Source: JAWVYT01 sp046483065
Lineage (GTDB): Bacteria > Gemmatimonadota > Gemmatimonadetes > Longimicrobiales > RSA9
DNA: 64,000 nt
Reading direction: 5' to 3'
Assembly (NCBI GenBank): GCA_046483065.1
Contig: JAWODW010000089.1
Coordinates: forward strand, 1-64,000
Part shown: one piece after another, positions 53,430-62,034 of the stretch
Numbering within the stretch: position 1 is the first letter of the stretch
How the letters are laid out: every line of letters starts with the position of its first letter
Made by a program: the position numbers and the translations under genes
The notes under the pieces: generated by a model
What the model was told of the DNA's origin: nothing
The model's input: only the letters and a program-made list of their open reading frames with translations
Database searches by the model: none

Positions 53430-54320
53430 GTGAAGGACCCAGTGCTCGTCGCGACCGACGGCGGCCAGGAGGGCGCTCATGCTCTCAAGCTGGCGGCTGC
53501 TTACGCGGTTGCGGAAGACGTGCCCGTAGAGGTGGTCTCCGTTGTCACCCCCCTGAGCGATCTCCCGATGCCGCTCCCGCACCGCGCGGAGCTGGAGCAG
53601 GCCCACGCCCAGGGCGTTGCCGACGCCGTCCGGCGCCACCTCCGCGAGATCGTGGGTCCCGTGGACTGGCCGATCCACGTGAGCCTGGGCCGCCCGGCAC
53701 CGGCGATCTGCACCACCGCCCGTCGGCGTTCGGCCCACCTGGTGATCCTCGGCGTGGCGGGCCCCCAGTCCGATGGCAACGACACGGCGCTGGAGCTGCT
53801 CCACCTGGCGGAGAAGCCGGTACTGGTGGCCCGCGCGGGCCGTCTGCCGACGAACGTGGTGGTGGGGATCGACTTCCGGGCGTCGTCGCTGCGGACGGCG
53901 GACCTGGCCCGGCGGATGCTCCGGTCCGGCGGCACGCTGCACCTGGTCCACGTGAAGCCATCGCTCGATTTCCCCGCCGCGTCCGTGTGGAACTGGGGCT
54001 CGTGCTACGAATGTGCCGTGGAGGGCGGGTTCGACGAGCTTGCCGAGCGCCTGGCGAAGGGCGGCGCCGAGGTCACGTGGGAGACCCGGGCGGGCGACCC
54101 CGCCGAGGTGCTCATGAATCTGGCGTCGGATCGCGGCTCGGACCTGCTGGCCATCGGCAGCGATGGCTACATCTGCAACAACCGCGTGGTAGTGGGGCGC
54201 GTGGCCCGGGAGATCCTGGGCAGCTCGCCGGTCCCGATCCTGGCCACCCCGGTCACCACGCTCATGGATGGTGAGCTGGCGGAGCTCAGCGCCGCCGAGG
54301 GCGTGACGCAGGGCGCTTGA
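53430..54320 (+). CDS. Universal stress protein with two UspA domains
   Basis: The 296-residue protein is a tandem UspA. Domain 1 (about 1-135) has VLVATDGGQEG and LVILGV; domain 2 (about 142-280) has NVVVGIDFRASSLR, GDPAEVLMNLA and the LLAIGSDGYICNN/GRVAREIL loop near an ATP-site G-2x-G-9x-G-like pattern. A GTG at 53430 was chosen because AGGAGG ends five bases upstream; an earlier GTG at 53412 precedes this ribosome site. Single gene, divergent from the SOD-like lipoprotein. Confidence 0.85.
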   Translation: MKDPVLVATDGGQEGAHALKLAAAYAVAEDVPVEVVSVVTPLSDLPMPLPHRAELEQAHAQGVADAVRRHLREIVGPVDWPIHVSLGRPAPAICTTARRRSAHLVILGVAGPQSDGNDTALELLHLAEKPVLVARAGRLPTNVVVGIDFRASSLRTADLARRMLRSGGTLHLVHVKPSLDFPAASVWNWGSCYECAVEGGFDELAERLAKGGAEVTWETRAGDPAEVLMNLASDRGSDLLAIGSDGYICNNRVVVGRVAREILGSSPVPILATPVTTLMDGELAELSAAEGVTQGA

Positions 54321-54463
54321 CAGGGCCGCCTCGCTCGCGGCGAACGGTTGGCCGAGCTCGCCCGCCGACAACGAAACCACCGCCTCTCGCGTCTGACAAG
54401 GAAGTAGTGCCCGGCCCCTGCCGGGGCACGGGAATCACCCGTTCGATCCAACGAGGACAATCG

Positions 54464-56926
54464 ATGAAGCGACTGCATGGAGCCACCCTGGTCCTGGCCG
54501 CACTGGCCGCATCGGCGTGCGCCGGCACGGCCGGATCCGGTGCCCCGTCGCCGGAGGGGCAGCGTCCCGCCCGTGGCGACGATACCGGGATCAAGGCGTA
54601 CGAGCAGGTCATCACGGCGGAAGCGAAGACCGACTCGGGACTGTTCAACGTCCATCGCGTGGACGAGAAGCTGTTCTTCGAGGTCCCCAACGACCTGTTG
54701 GGCGCGGAGCTGCTCCTGGTGACGCGGATCGCCCGTACCCCGAACAACCTGGGCTTCGGCGGTCAGAAGTCGAACACGCAGGTGGTGCGCTGGACCCGTC
54801 AGGATGACAGGGTCCTGCTCCGGGTGGTGAGCTACGAGAACGTGGCGGAGGACACGCTGCCGGTGTACCGGGCGGTGCGGAACTCGAACCTGGAGCCGAT
54901 CCTGGCCGCGTTCGACATCGCGGCGCTGAACCCGGACAGCAGCGGGGTGGTCATCGACGTCACCGACCTGTACACCACGGACGTCCAGGCGCTGGGGCTG
55001 TACGGCCGGCGTCGTTCGTCGTACGGTGTGCGGCGGCTGGACGGGGCCCGCTCGTACATCGAATGGGCCAAGAGCTTCCCGGAGAACGTGGAGGTCCGGC
55101 ACGTCCTGACGTACGAGGCCACGGAGCCGCCGTCCAATAGCTCCACCGGCAGCATCACGGTGGAGATGAACCAGTCGATGGTGCTCCTGCCGGCGGCCCC
55201 GATGACGCCCCGGCCGTGGGACTGGCGGGTGGGCTACTTCCGGGTGGTCCAGACCGACTACGGGACGGACGCGCAGCGGGCGGTGGAGAACCGCTACATC
55301 ACGCGCTACCGGCTGGAGCCCAGCGACACGGCGGCGTTCCGCAGGGGCGAGCTGGTGGACCCGGTGGAGCCCATCGTCTACTGGATCGATTCGGCTACCC
55401 CGAAGCAGTGGCGGTCGTGCCTGGCCCGAGGCGTGGAGGACTGGCAGGTGGCGTACGAGGCCGCGGGCTTCAGCAACGCCATCATCGCCAAGCAGGCGCC
55501 GACGCCGGAGGAGGACCCCGACTTCAGCCCTGAGGACGCGCGCTACTCGGTGATCCGGTACTTCTCCTCGCCGATCCAGAACGCCAGTGGCCCCCACGTC
55601 CACGACCCGCGGACGGGCGAGATCCTGGAGTCGGACATCAACTGGTACCACAACGTGATGAACCTGCTCCGCAACTGGTACTTCGTGCAGACGGCCGCGG
55701 CGAACCCCGAGGCCCGCGGCGTGGAGTTCGAGGAAGACGTCATGTGCGAGCTGATCCGGTTCGTGGCGGCTCACGAGGTGGGCCACACGCTGGGGCTGCC
55801 CCACAACATGAAGGCCAGCTCGGCGTACCCGGTGGACTCGCTCCGGTCGGCCACGTTCACACAGCAGTACGGCACGGCACCGTCGATCATGGACTACGCC
55901 CGGTTCAATTACGTGGCGCAGCCCGAGGATGAGGGCGTGAACTTCATGCCCGGCATCGGGCCGTACGACCTGCACTCCATCGCGTGGGGCTATCGTCCGA
56001 TCCTGGACGCCGACACCCCCGAGGAACAGCGGCCCATCCTGGACCGCTGGATCCGCGAGGTGGAAGACGACCCGTACATGCAGTTCGGCGACGGGAGCCA
56101 GCTCGACCCGGCGTCGCTCACCGAAGCGCTGGGCGACGACGCCATGCGGGCCGGCGACTACGGCATCGAGAACCTGAAGCGGACGGTCCCGAACCTCGTG
56201 GCATGGACGTACCAGGAAGCGGAGGCGTACGAGCAGCTCGAGGAGCTGTACGGCCAGGTGATCGGGCAGTGGAACCGGTACACCGGCCACGTGCTGACGA
56301 ACATCGGCGGCGTGCACGAGACCCGGAAGACCTACGACCAGCCGGGCGCCGTCTACGCCGAGGTGCCCGAGGCCACCCAGCGCAGGGCCATGGAGTGGCT
56401 CGGCAGCCAGGTCTTCGCCACCCCGGAATGGATGCTCGATTACGACGTCCTGAACCGGATCTCCGGCACCGGCGTCATCGACCGGATCCGACGGCTCCAG
56501 ACCGGCGTGCTGGACCGGGTGCTCGATCCCCGGCGCATGGAGCGGCTGGTGGAGGCCGAGGTGAGGCTCGGCGACGACGCCTACACCCTGGGCGAGATGC
56601 TGGACCAGCTTCGGGGCGAGGTGTGGAGTGAGCTGGCCGGCGGCAGCGCCATCGATCCGTTCCGCCGGAACCTCCAGCGGGGTTACCTGGAGCGGATGGA
56701 GTACCTGATGACAGAAGAGCCCGGCGACCTGCCGTCGTACTTCCGCGGCTCGCTCAACGACGTGGACGTCTCACAGTCCGACATCCGGCCGTTCGTGCGC
56801 GGCCAGCTCACCACGCTCCAGGGCGAGGTCCGGGCCGCGCTGAACCGGGCCCGAGATCGGGCCACGCGGCTCCACCTGGAGGACGCGCAGGTACGGATCG
56901 ACAGGATCCTGGAGCCCGGCGACTGA
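54464..56926 (+). CDS. HExxH zinc metalloprotease lipoprotein (DUF5117/DUF4953 type)
   Basis: The 820-residue protein has a lipoprotein signal (AASAC, Cys19), an N-terminal DUF5117-like region (FNVHRVDEKLFFEVP, LLLVTRI), DUF5118-like segments and a zincin core. The core shows HEVGHTLGLPH with His437, Glu438, His441 and His447, i.e. the extended HExxHxxGxxH of metzincin-like enzymes. The remaining C-terminus (about 560-820) is helical. AGGA lies upstream of the ATG. Likely an outer-membrane or periplasmic protease; substrate unknown. A stem-loop follows its stop. Confidence 0.87.
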   Translation: MKRLHGATLVLAALAASACAGTAGSGAPSPEGQRPARGDDTGIKAYEQVITAEAKTDSGLFNVHRVDEKLFFEVPNDLLGAELLLVTRIARTPNNLGFGGQKSNTQVVRWTRQDDRVLLRVVSYENVAEDTLPVYRAVRNSNLEPILAAFDIAALNPDSSGVVIDVTDLYTTDVQALGLYGRRRSSYGVRRLDGARSYIEWAKSFPENVEVRHVLTYEATEPPSNSSTGSITVEMNQSMVLLPAAPMTPRPWDWRVGYFRVVQTDYGTDAQRAVENRYITRYRLEPSDTAAFRRGELVDPVEPIVYWIDSATPKQWRSCLARGVEDWQVAYEAAGFSNAIIAKQAPTPEEDPDFSPEDARYSVIRYFSSPIQNASGPHVHDPRTGEILESDINWYHNVMNLLRNWYFVQTAAANPEARGVEFEEDVMCELIRFVAAHEVGHTLGLPHNMKASSAYPVDSLRSATFTQQYGTAPSIMDYARFNYVAQPEDEGVNFMPGIGPYDLHSIAWGYRPILDADTPEEQRPILDRWIREVEDDPYMQFGDGSQLDPASLTEALGDDAMRAGDYGIENLKRTVPNLVAWTYQEAEAYEQLEELYGQVIGQWNRYTGHVLTNIGGVHETRKTYDQPGAVYAEVPEATQRRAMEWLGSQVFATPEWMLDYDVLNRISGTGVIDRIRRLQTGVLDRVLDPRRMERLVEAEVRLGDDAYTLGEMLDQLRGEVWSELAGGSAIDPFRRNLQRGYLERMEYLMTEEPGDLPSYFRGSLNDVDVSQSDIRPFVRGQLTTLQGEVRAALNRARDRATRLHLEDAQVRIDRILEPGD

Positions 56927-56939
56927 GTCAACGCCCGGT

Positions 56940-56965
56940 CCCTCCCCCGGAAAAAGGGGGGAGGG
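56940..56965 (+). terminator. Hairpin after the metalloprotease gene
   Basis: Perfect 9-bp stem CCCTCCCCC/GGGGGAGGG with an 8-base loop rich in A, 13 bases past the stop codon. There is no T run after it. Confidence 0.6.
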
Positions 56966-57048
56966 CGCGCGGTCGTCGTCGTCGTTATCGCTGACCGCGA
57001 ATCCGAAGGCTGTGTCCCGGGGCACGGTGAATTCAAGGGTTTCCTGAC

Positions 57049-57054
57049 TTGACA
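57049..57054 (+). promoter_or_regulatory. Candidate -35 for fhs
   Basis: A perfect TTGACA about 90 bases before the fhs start. The matching -10 (CACGCT after 17 bases) is poor. Confidence 0.25.
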
Positions 57055-57144
57055 CGCGGCCTCCGCGGGGGCACGCTTCCGCCCCGCGCGGAAGGCGCGA
57101 CGGGTGGGCAGGCGTGACTTGAAATGAACGGGACAGGTAACCCG

Positions 57145-58812
57145 ATGAAGACCGATATCCAGATCGCACAGGAAGCGGAGCTCCGACCGATCACCGAGAT
57201 CGCGGAGAAGATCGGCCTCACGGCCGACGAGATCATTCCGTACGGCAAGTACAAGGCGAAGATCCCGCTGTCCATCTCGCAGACGGACGAGCCGCCGCGG
57301 GCGAAGCTGATCCTGGTGGCGGGGATCAACCCGACGCCGGCGGGCGAGGGGAAGTCCACGACGGCGGTGGGGCTGGCGGACGCCCTGACGCTGCGGAACA
57401 GGAACCCGATGCTGGCGCTGCGCGAGCCGAGCCTGGGCCCGGTATTCGGGATCAAGGGTGGGGCCGCGGGTGGCGGCTATTCGCAGGTGGTCCCGATGGC
57501 GGATCTGAACCTGCACTTCACGGGTGACTTCCACGCCATCAGCTCGGCGCACAACCTGCTCTCGGCGATGCTGGACAACCACCTCTGGCGGCCGAACTCG
57601 CTGGGTATCGACCAGCGGCGGATCACGTGGCCGCGGACGGTGGACATGAACGACCGGGCGCTGCGGAACATTATCGTGGGCGCCGGCGGGATCAACGGCG
57701 GGACCACGCGCGAGGACAGCTTTGTGATCACGGCGGCATCGGAGATCCAGGCGATCTTCGCCCTCGCCTCGGATCTCGAGGACCTGGAGAAGCGGTTCGG
57801 CGACATCATCGTCGCGTTCAACCGGGACAAGGAGCCGATCCGGGCGCGCGAGCTGAAGGCGGCGGGCGCCATGACGCTGCTGATGAAGGACGCCATGAAC
57901 CCGAACCTGGTGCAGACGCTGGGCGGCACGCCCACGCTGATCCACGCCGGGCCGTTCGGGAATATCGCCCACGGCTGCAACTCGCTGGTGGCCACGAAGA
58001 CGGCGCTCCAGCTGGGCGACTACGCGGTGACCGAGGCCGGGTTCGGCGCGGACCTGGGCGCGGAGAAGTTCTTCAACATCAAGAGCCGGGTGGGCGGGCT
58101 CAAGCCGGCCGCCGCAGTGGTGGTCGCCACGATCCGGGCGCTGAAGATGCACGGCGGCGTGCCGAAGAGCGACCTGGAGACGGAGAACGTGGAGGCGCTG
58201 AAGAAGGGGCTGGAGAACCTGCAGGCGCACGTGGAGAACGTGCAGAAGCACGGCGTGCCGCCGATCGTGGCGGTGAACCGGTTCAGCGCGGACACCGACG
58301 CCGAGGTGGCCACGATCCTGGAGGCCGCGGAGAAGTGGGGCGTGCGTGCGGTCGAGGCCGACCCGTGGGGTGGTGGCGGCGAGGGCTGCCTGGAGCTGGC
58401 GGACGCCGCGGTGGAGGTCGCCGAAAGCGGCGAGGCGGACTTCCAGCCGCTGTACCCGGCGGACCAGGGGCTGAAGGAGAAGATCGAGACCATCGCCACG
58501 GAGATCTACGGCGCCGACGGCGTCGACTACGATCCGCGGGCGAGCAAGCAGATCGACCAGCTGGAGTCGGTCGGGCTGCGCGAGGTGCCGATCTGCATGG
58601 CGAAGACCCAGTACTCGTTCAGCGATGACCCGTCGAAGCTGGGCCGTCCGAAGGGGTTCCGGGTCATGGTCCGGGAGGTCACGCCGTCGGCGGGCGCCGG
58701 GTTCGTGGTGGCGAAGACGGGCGACATCATGACCATGCCCGGGCTGAGCTCGAAGCCGGCCGCGGAAGGGATGAGCGTGGACGCGGACGGGACGATCCAC
58801 GGACTGTTCTAG
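57145..58812 (+). CDS. fhs: Formate--tetrahydrofolate ligase
   Basis: The 555-residue protein has the family start KTDIQIAQEAELRPITEIA, the nucleotide loop TPAGEGKSTT, EPSLGPVFGIKGGAAGGGY and KPAAAVVVATIRALK, and ends DGTIHGLF. It makes 10-formyl-tetrahydrofolate from formate and ATP for one-carbon metabolism. ATG at 57145 fits homologues; an ATG seven codons earlier is possible. It is a single gene with an upstream TTGACA and a strong hairpin after it. Confidence 0.96.
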   Translation: MKTDIQIAQEAELRPITEIAEKIGLTADEIIPYGKYKAKIPLSISQTDEPPRAKLILVAGINPTPAGEGKSTTAVGLADALTLRNRNPMLALREPSLGPVFGIKGGAAGGGYSQVVPMADLNLHFTGDFHAISSAHNLLSAMLDNHLWRPNSLGIDQRRITWPRTVDMNDRALRNIIVGAGGINGGTTREDSFVITAASEIQAIFALASDLEDLEKRFGDIIVAFNRDKEPIRARELKAAGAMTLLMKDAMNPNLVQTLGGTPTLIHAGPFGNIAHGCNSLVATKTALQLGDYAVTEAGFGADLGAEKFFNIKSRVGGLKPAAAVVVATIRALKMHGGVPKSDLETENVEALKKGLENLQAHVENVQKHGVPPIVAVNRFSADTDAEVATILEAAEKWGVRAVEADPWGGGGEGCLELADAAVEVAESGEADFQPLYPADQGLKEKIETIATEIYGADGVDYDPRASKQIDQLESVGLREVPICMAKTQYSFSDDPSKLGRPKGFRVMVREVTPSAGAGFVVAKTGDIMTMPGLSSKPAAEGMSVDADGTIHGLF

Positions 58813-58846
58813 CGGCTCACCCGGACGCGGTACCGGGGGGATGGAC

Positions 58847-58874
58847 GCGGGCGCCGGCGCGAGTCGGCGCCCGC
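58847..58874 (+). terminator. Hairpin after fhs
   Basis: Perfect 10-bp stem GCGGGCGCCG/CGGCGCCCGC with an 8-base loop, 35 bases past the fhs stop and followed by TCTACA rather than a T run. Confidence 0.6.
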
Positions 58875-59003
58875 TCTACATCCGGAGGCCATCGGCACCG
58901 TGACCGGTGGGACGGTGGCCGGCGACCACCGGAGCAACCGGACACGCCGGACGGTCAGGGGCCCGGGTCGCGGGGTGGCGAGGACTTTCCCTATCTTCCG
59001 TCC

Positions 59004-60197
59004 ATGCGACGACTCCTCCTCGTGGACTGCGACCAGTTCTTCGTCCAGTGCGCCCGTCTGGCCGATCCGGACGGGGTGGGCCGGGAGCCGCTGCTGCTGG
59101 TGGGCGGCACGCCGGAGGGGCGGGGTGTGGTGACGTCGGCGAGCTACGAGACCCGGGAGTACGGCTGCCGGTCGGCCATGCCCACGGCCACGGCGCTCCG
59201 TCTGTGCCCGGAGGCGAAGGTGGTGCCGGTGCCCCGGCAGCTGTGCGGGCAGAAGAGCCGGGAGGTCCGGGAGGTGCTCCGTCGCTTCACGCCGCTGGTG
59301 GAGGCGGCGTCCATCGACGAGGCGTACCTCGACCTCACGGGCACGGAGGCGCTCTACCACGGCGAGTCGCTGGCCGAGACGGCCCGGCGGATCCAGGCGG
59401 TGGTGAAGGAGGCCACGGATATCACCGTCTCCATCGGCGGCGGCGCCACCCGGCTGGTGGCGAAGCTGGCGGCCGACGAGGCGAAGCCGGCGGGCGTGTT
59501 CGTGGTGGAGCCCGGCCGCGAGGCGGCGTTCATGGAGCCGTTCGAGCTCCGGGCCATCCCCGGCGTGGGCCCGGTGCTGGCGGAGCGGCTGAAGACCATG
59601 GGGCTGGTGACGGTCCCGGACGCACTCCCGCTGACGGAGAAGGAGCTGGAGGGGATGCTGGGCGCCGGCCGCGGCGCGTGGCTCTATCAGCGGATCCGGG
59701 GCCAGGGCAGCGACCGGGTCCACCCCGACACCGAGGCCAAGTCCATGTCCCGGGAGGAGACGTTCCCCGAGGACCTGCGCACCGACGAGGAGATCGAACG
59801 CGAGCTCATGGCGCTGGCCATCCGCGTGTCATCGGACCTCCGGCGTCAGGGGCTCCGGGCCCGGACCGTGACCGTGAAGATCAAGGACGCCGACTTCAAG
59901 CAGCGCACCGCCTCACGCACGGTCGACCAGCCGCTGGAGTCCGACCGCGCGATCCTGGCGGTGGCGAAGGAGCTGCTGGGCACGCTGCGCGAGCGCCGGC
60001 GGACGGGCGCCCGGCTGGTGGGCGTCGGGGTGAGCCACTTCACCACCGGTGAGGAGGGGACGCAGCTGGTGCTCTTCGGCGCCGGCGACACGGCCCCGGC
60101 GCTGGAGACGGACCGGGACCGGAAGCTGTCAGCGGCGGCCGACGAGCTGCGCAAGCGGTTCGGCGACGACGCCATCCGGCCGGGACGGCTGATCTAG
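59004..60197 (+). CDS. dinB: Y-family DNA polymerase IV
   Basis: The 397-residue protein has the palm metal-binding acids Asp8 (LVDCDQFF) and Asp105-Glu106 in SIDEAYLD. ASYETREYGCRSAMP, the thumb IPGVGPVLAERL and the little-finger domain SREETFPEDL follow. It is a translesion polymerase related to DinB. The opening LVDCDQFF differs from the usual HVDMDAFF. It is a lone gene, not adjacent to imuA or dnaE2, convergent with the anti-sigma gene. Confidence 0.92.
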   Translation: MRRLLLVDCDQFFVQCARLADPDGVGREPLLLVGGTPEGRGVVTSASYETREYGCRSAMPTATALRLCPEAKVVPVPRQLCGQKSREVREVLRRFTPLVEAASIDEAYLDLTGTEALYHGESLAETARRIQAVVKEATDITVSIGGGATRLVAKLAADEAKPAGVFVVEPGREAAFMEPFELRAIPGVGPVLAERLKTMGLVTVPDALPLTEKELEGMLGAGRGAWLYQRIRGQGSDRVHPDTEAKSMSREETFPEDLRTDEEIERELMALAIRVSSDLRRQGLRARTVTVKIKDADFKQRTASRTVDQPLESDRAILAVAKELLGTLRERRRTGARLVGVGVSHFTTGEEGTQLVLFGAGDTAPALETDRDRKLSAAADELRKRFGDDAIRPGRLI

Positions 60198-60248
60198 GCG
60201 ACGAGGCAGCCCACGGCCACGGACCCCCAGCGGCGCCCGTCTGGCCGG

Positions 60249-61529
60249 TCAGCCGCCGCCTTCGTCACAGCTGACTCGCACGGCGCGGGCAGGGGCGGTG
60301 GGGAGCGGTGGGGCGCTGACGTCGGAGCTGCCCCGGGCCACGCCTTGCAGCGTGTCACCCCGGACCGCCACCTCCAGAGCCACGCCGACGAAGCCGTTGC
60401 TCCAGACCAGCCGGAGTGAATCGGGCCCCAGGGGCGCCCAGTACGCGCCGGGTGGGCCGCCTATCCCGAGGGGGTCGGCGTCGATGACCGAACGCAGCAG
60501 CAGTCGACTCATCTCCATCACCGGGGTTCCCTCGGCCCGTACTCCCTCCGGATCGTTGGGTGCGCGGACAGCGGTCAGCTCGAACCGCTCCGGCGGCGTC
60601 GGGTACGCCGTCTCCCCCTCACCGCGGGGCGGCGACCACTCGCCGAGCTCCAGCCGGTAGCAGCCTGCCACCGGGACGATATTCCTGATGCCCTGGACCA
60701 CGGTCGAAGACATCAAGTGCCGGGCGATGGGAGCATCTTCGAGCGCGCCCGTCTCAGCGGCCCGGTCCGCGACCGATCGTATGCCGGCGGTCGGATCCTG
60801 CCGGAGCTGGGCGGTGGGGGCGGCGTCCAGGAGCGTGGCCTGCTCCCGGGCGCGTATGAGGGTTTCTGCTCCTGCCGCCTCGACCGCCTCGACCGCCTCG
60901 GGCTGCGGCGTCTTCGCGGCGCCCTCTTCCGGGCCGGTGCCCTCGCCGGCCCCGGCTGCCGTCCGTTCGGCCGTCGGGGTCGGGGGCGGCGGCTCCACGG
61001 CCTCGACGGTGTTGGACTCGGTGGGCACGGACTCCTCTTCAGACCTCGCGGCTCCCGTGGTCACGGGCGGGGTCGCCGCGTCCTTCGCCTCCGTACGGGT
61101 CGCGGCCCGGGGCACCTCGCCGGTGGGCCCGGCTATATCGCGGATGATGTAGCCGGTGCCCAGTGCCACGACGATCGTCGCTGCCCAGGCCAGGCCCCGC
61201 GTCCAGCCGAGCCGGCGGCGGAGGCCGGCGGCCCGAACCGGGTCGACGGTGGATGGGGCTCCGGTGTGAGGGTCGGCCCCGCCGCGTGCCAGGACCTCAC
61301 CGAAGTCCGGCGTCGGCGTGATGGGGTCGCCCTCGCCGGCGAGGCCGGCGTCCAGCGCGGCCAGCACATCGGACGCCTGGTCCCGCAGCGCGGCGGCGTG
61401 CTCGAGCCGGGCCCGGCAGTCGGCGCACGCGTCGAGGTGGGCGTCGACCGTGTCGGCCTGCTCGGGCTCCTCGGCCCGGAGCGCCCCGTCGAGCAGGGCG
61501 TGCAGCGTGCCATCATCGATGTGCGGCAT
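60249..61529 (-). CDS. Zinc-finger anti-sigma factor
   Basis: The 426-residue protein opens with an anti-sigma zinc motif H-x3-C-x2-C (His31, Cys35, Cys38), as in ZAS-domain proteins that hold ECF sigma factors. A membrane helix (residues ~111-129) leads to a long low-complexity Ala/Glu/Pro/Thr region and a C-terminal periplasmic domain with a conserved-looking segment at about 280-420. Its ATG overlaps the sigma gene end by 17 bases, so the pair is co-translated. The signal it senses is unknown. Confidence 0.87.
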   Translation of the reverse strand: MPHIDDGTLHALLDGALRAEEPEQADTVDAHLDACADCRARLEHAAALRDQASDVLAALDAGLAGEGDPITPTPDFGEVLARGGADPHTGAPSTVDPVRAAGLRRRLGWTRGLAWAATIVVALGTGYIIRDIAGPTGEVPRAATRTEAKDAATPPVTTGAARSEEESVPTESNTVEAVEPPPPTPTAERTAAGAGEGTGPEEGAAKTPQPEAVEAVEAAGAETLIRAREQATLLDAAPTAQLRQDPTAGIRSVADRAAETGALEDAPIARHLMSSTVVQGIRNIVPVAGCYRLELGEWSPPRGEGETAYPTPPERFELTAVRAPNDPEGVRAEGTPVMEMSRLLLRSVIDADPLGIGGPPGAYWAPLGPDSLRLVWSNGFVGVALEVAVRGDTLQGVARGSSDVSAPPLPTAPARAVRVSCDEGGG

Positions 61530-62022
61530 CGTCGGCCTCCTTCACTTCCTCGTACGCGTCTACCAGTCTCTGTCGTGCCCGGGCCAGCGTGGTGCCGATG
61601 GCGCCCGGAGCCAGCCCCGTCTGCTCGGCGATCTGCCGGTAGCTCAGCCCCGCGTCCCAGAGCAGAAGCGCCTCACGGTCGCGCTCGGTCAGTCGCCCCA
61701 GCGCCTCCCTGGCCTGCCCGGCCCGCTCCTTCCGCTCCAGCGCCTTCAGGGGGTCCGGCGGCCGGGGCGCCGTCTCCTCCTCGACCTTCACCAGCGTCAG
61801 GTGCTCTCGCCGCCGGATATCGGTGCGGGCCTCGTCCCGTGCCAGGTTCGCGGCCACGGTGAAGACCCACGACCGGGGGTCGTCGGGCTCCCGGCCCAGG
61901 GAGCGGGCGAACGCTTCCTGGGCCAGGTCCCGGGCCCGGTCCGGGTCCCAGACCTTGCGGCCCAGGTACCGGACCAGGTCCGGGAAGACCTCCCGGTAGA
62001 CGCTCTCCCAGTCGACTGGCAT
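61513..62022 (-). CDS. ECF-type RNA polymerase sigma factor
   Basis: The 169-residue protein has sigma region 2 (residues ~10-70; YREVFPDLVRYLGRKVWD, RDLAQEAFAR) and region 4 (about 115-160) with the helix-turn-helix LSYRQIAEQTGLAPGAIGTTLARAR. There is no region 1.1 or 3. It starts 12 bases after the VWA gene and overlaps the cognate anti-sigma, so the three form one operon. Confidence 0.93.
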   Translation of the reverse strand: MPVDWESVYREVFPDLVRYLGRKVWDPDRARDLAQEAFARSLGREPDDPRSWVFTVAANLARDEARTDIRRREHLTLVKVEEETAPRPPDPLKALERKERAGQAREALGRLTERDREALLLWDAGLSYRQIAEQTGLAPGAIGTTLARARQRLVDAYEEVKEADDAAHR

Positions 62023-62034
62023 AACCGTTCTACG

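Noticed and set aside
54167..58800. Minus-strand frames of 700 residues opposite the metalloprotease and fhs
   Set aside because: Compositionally biased antisense frames over two clear genes.
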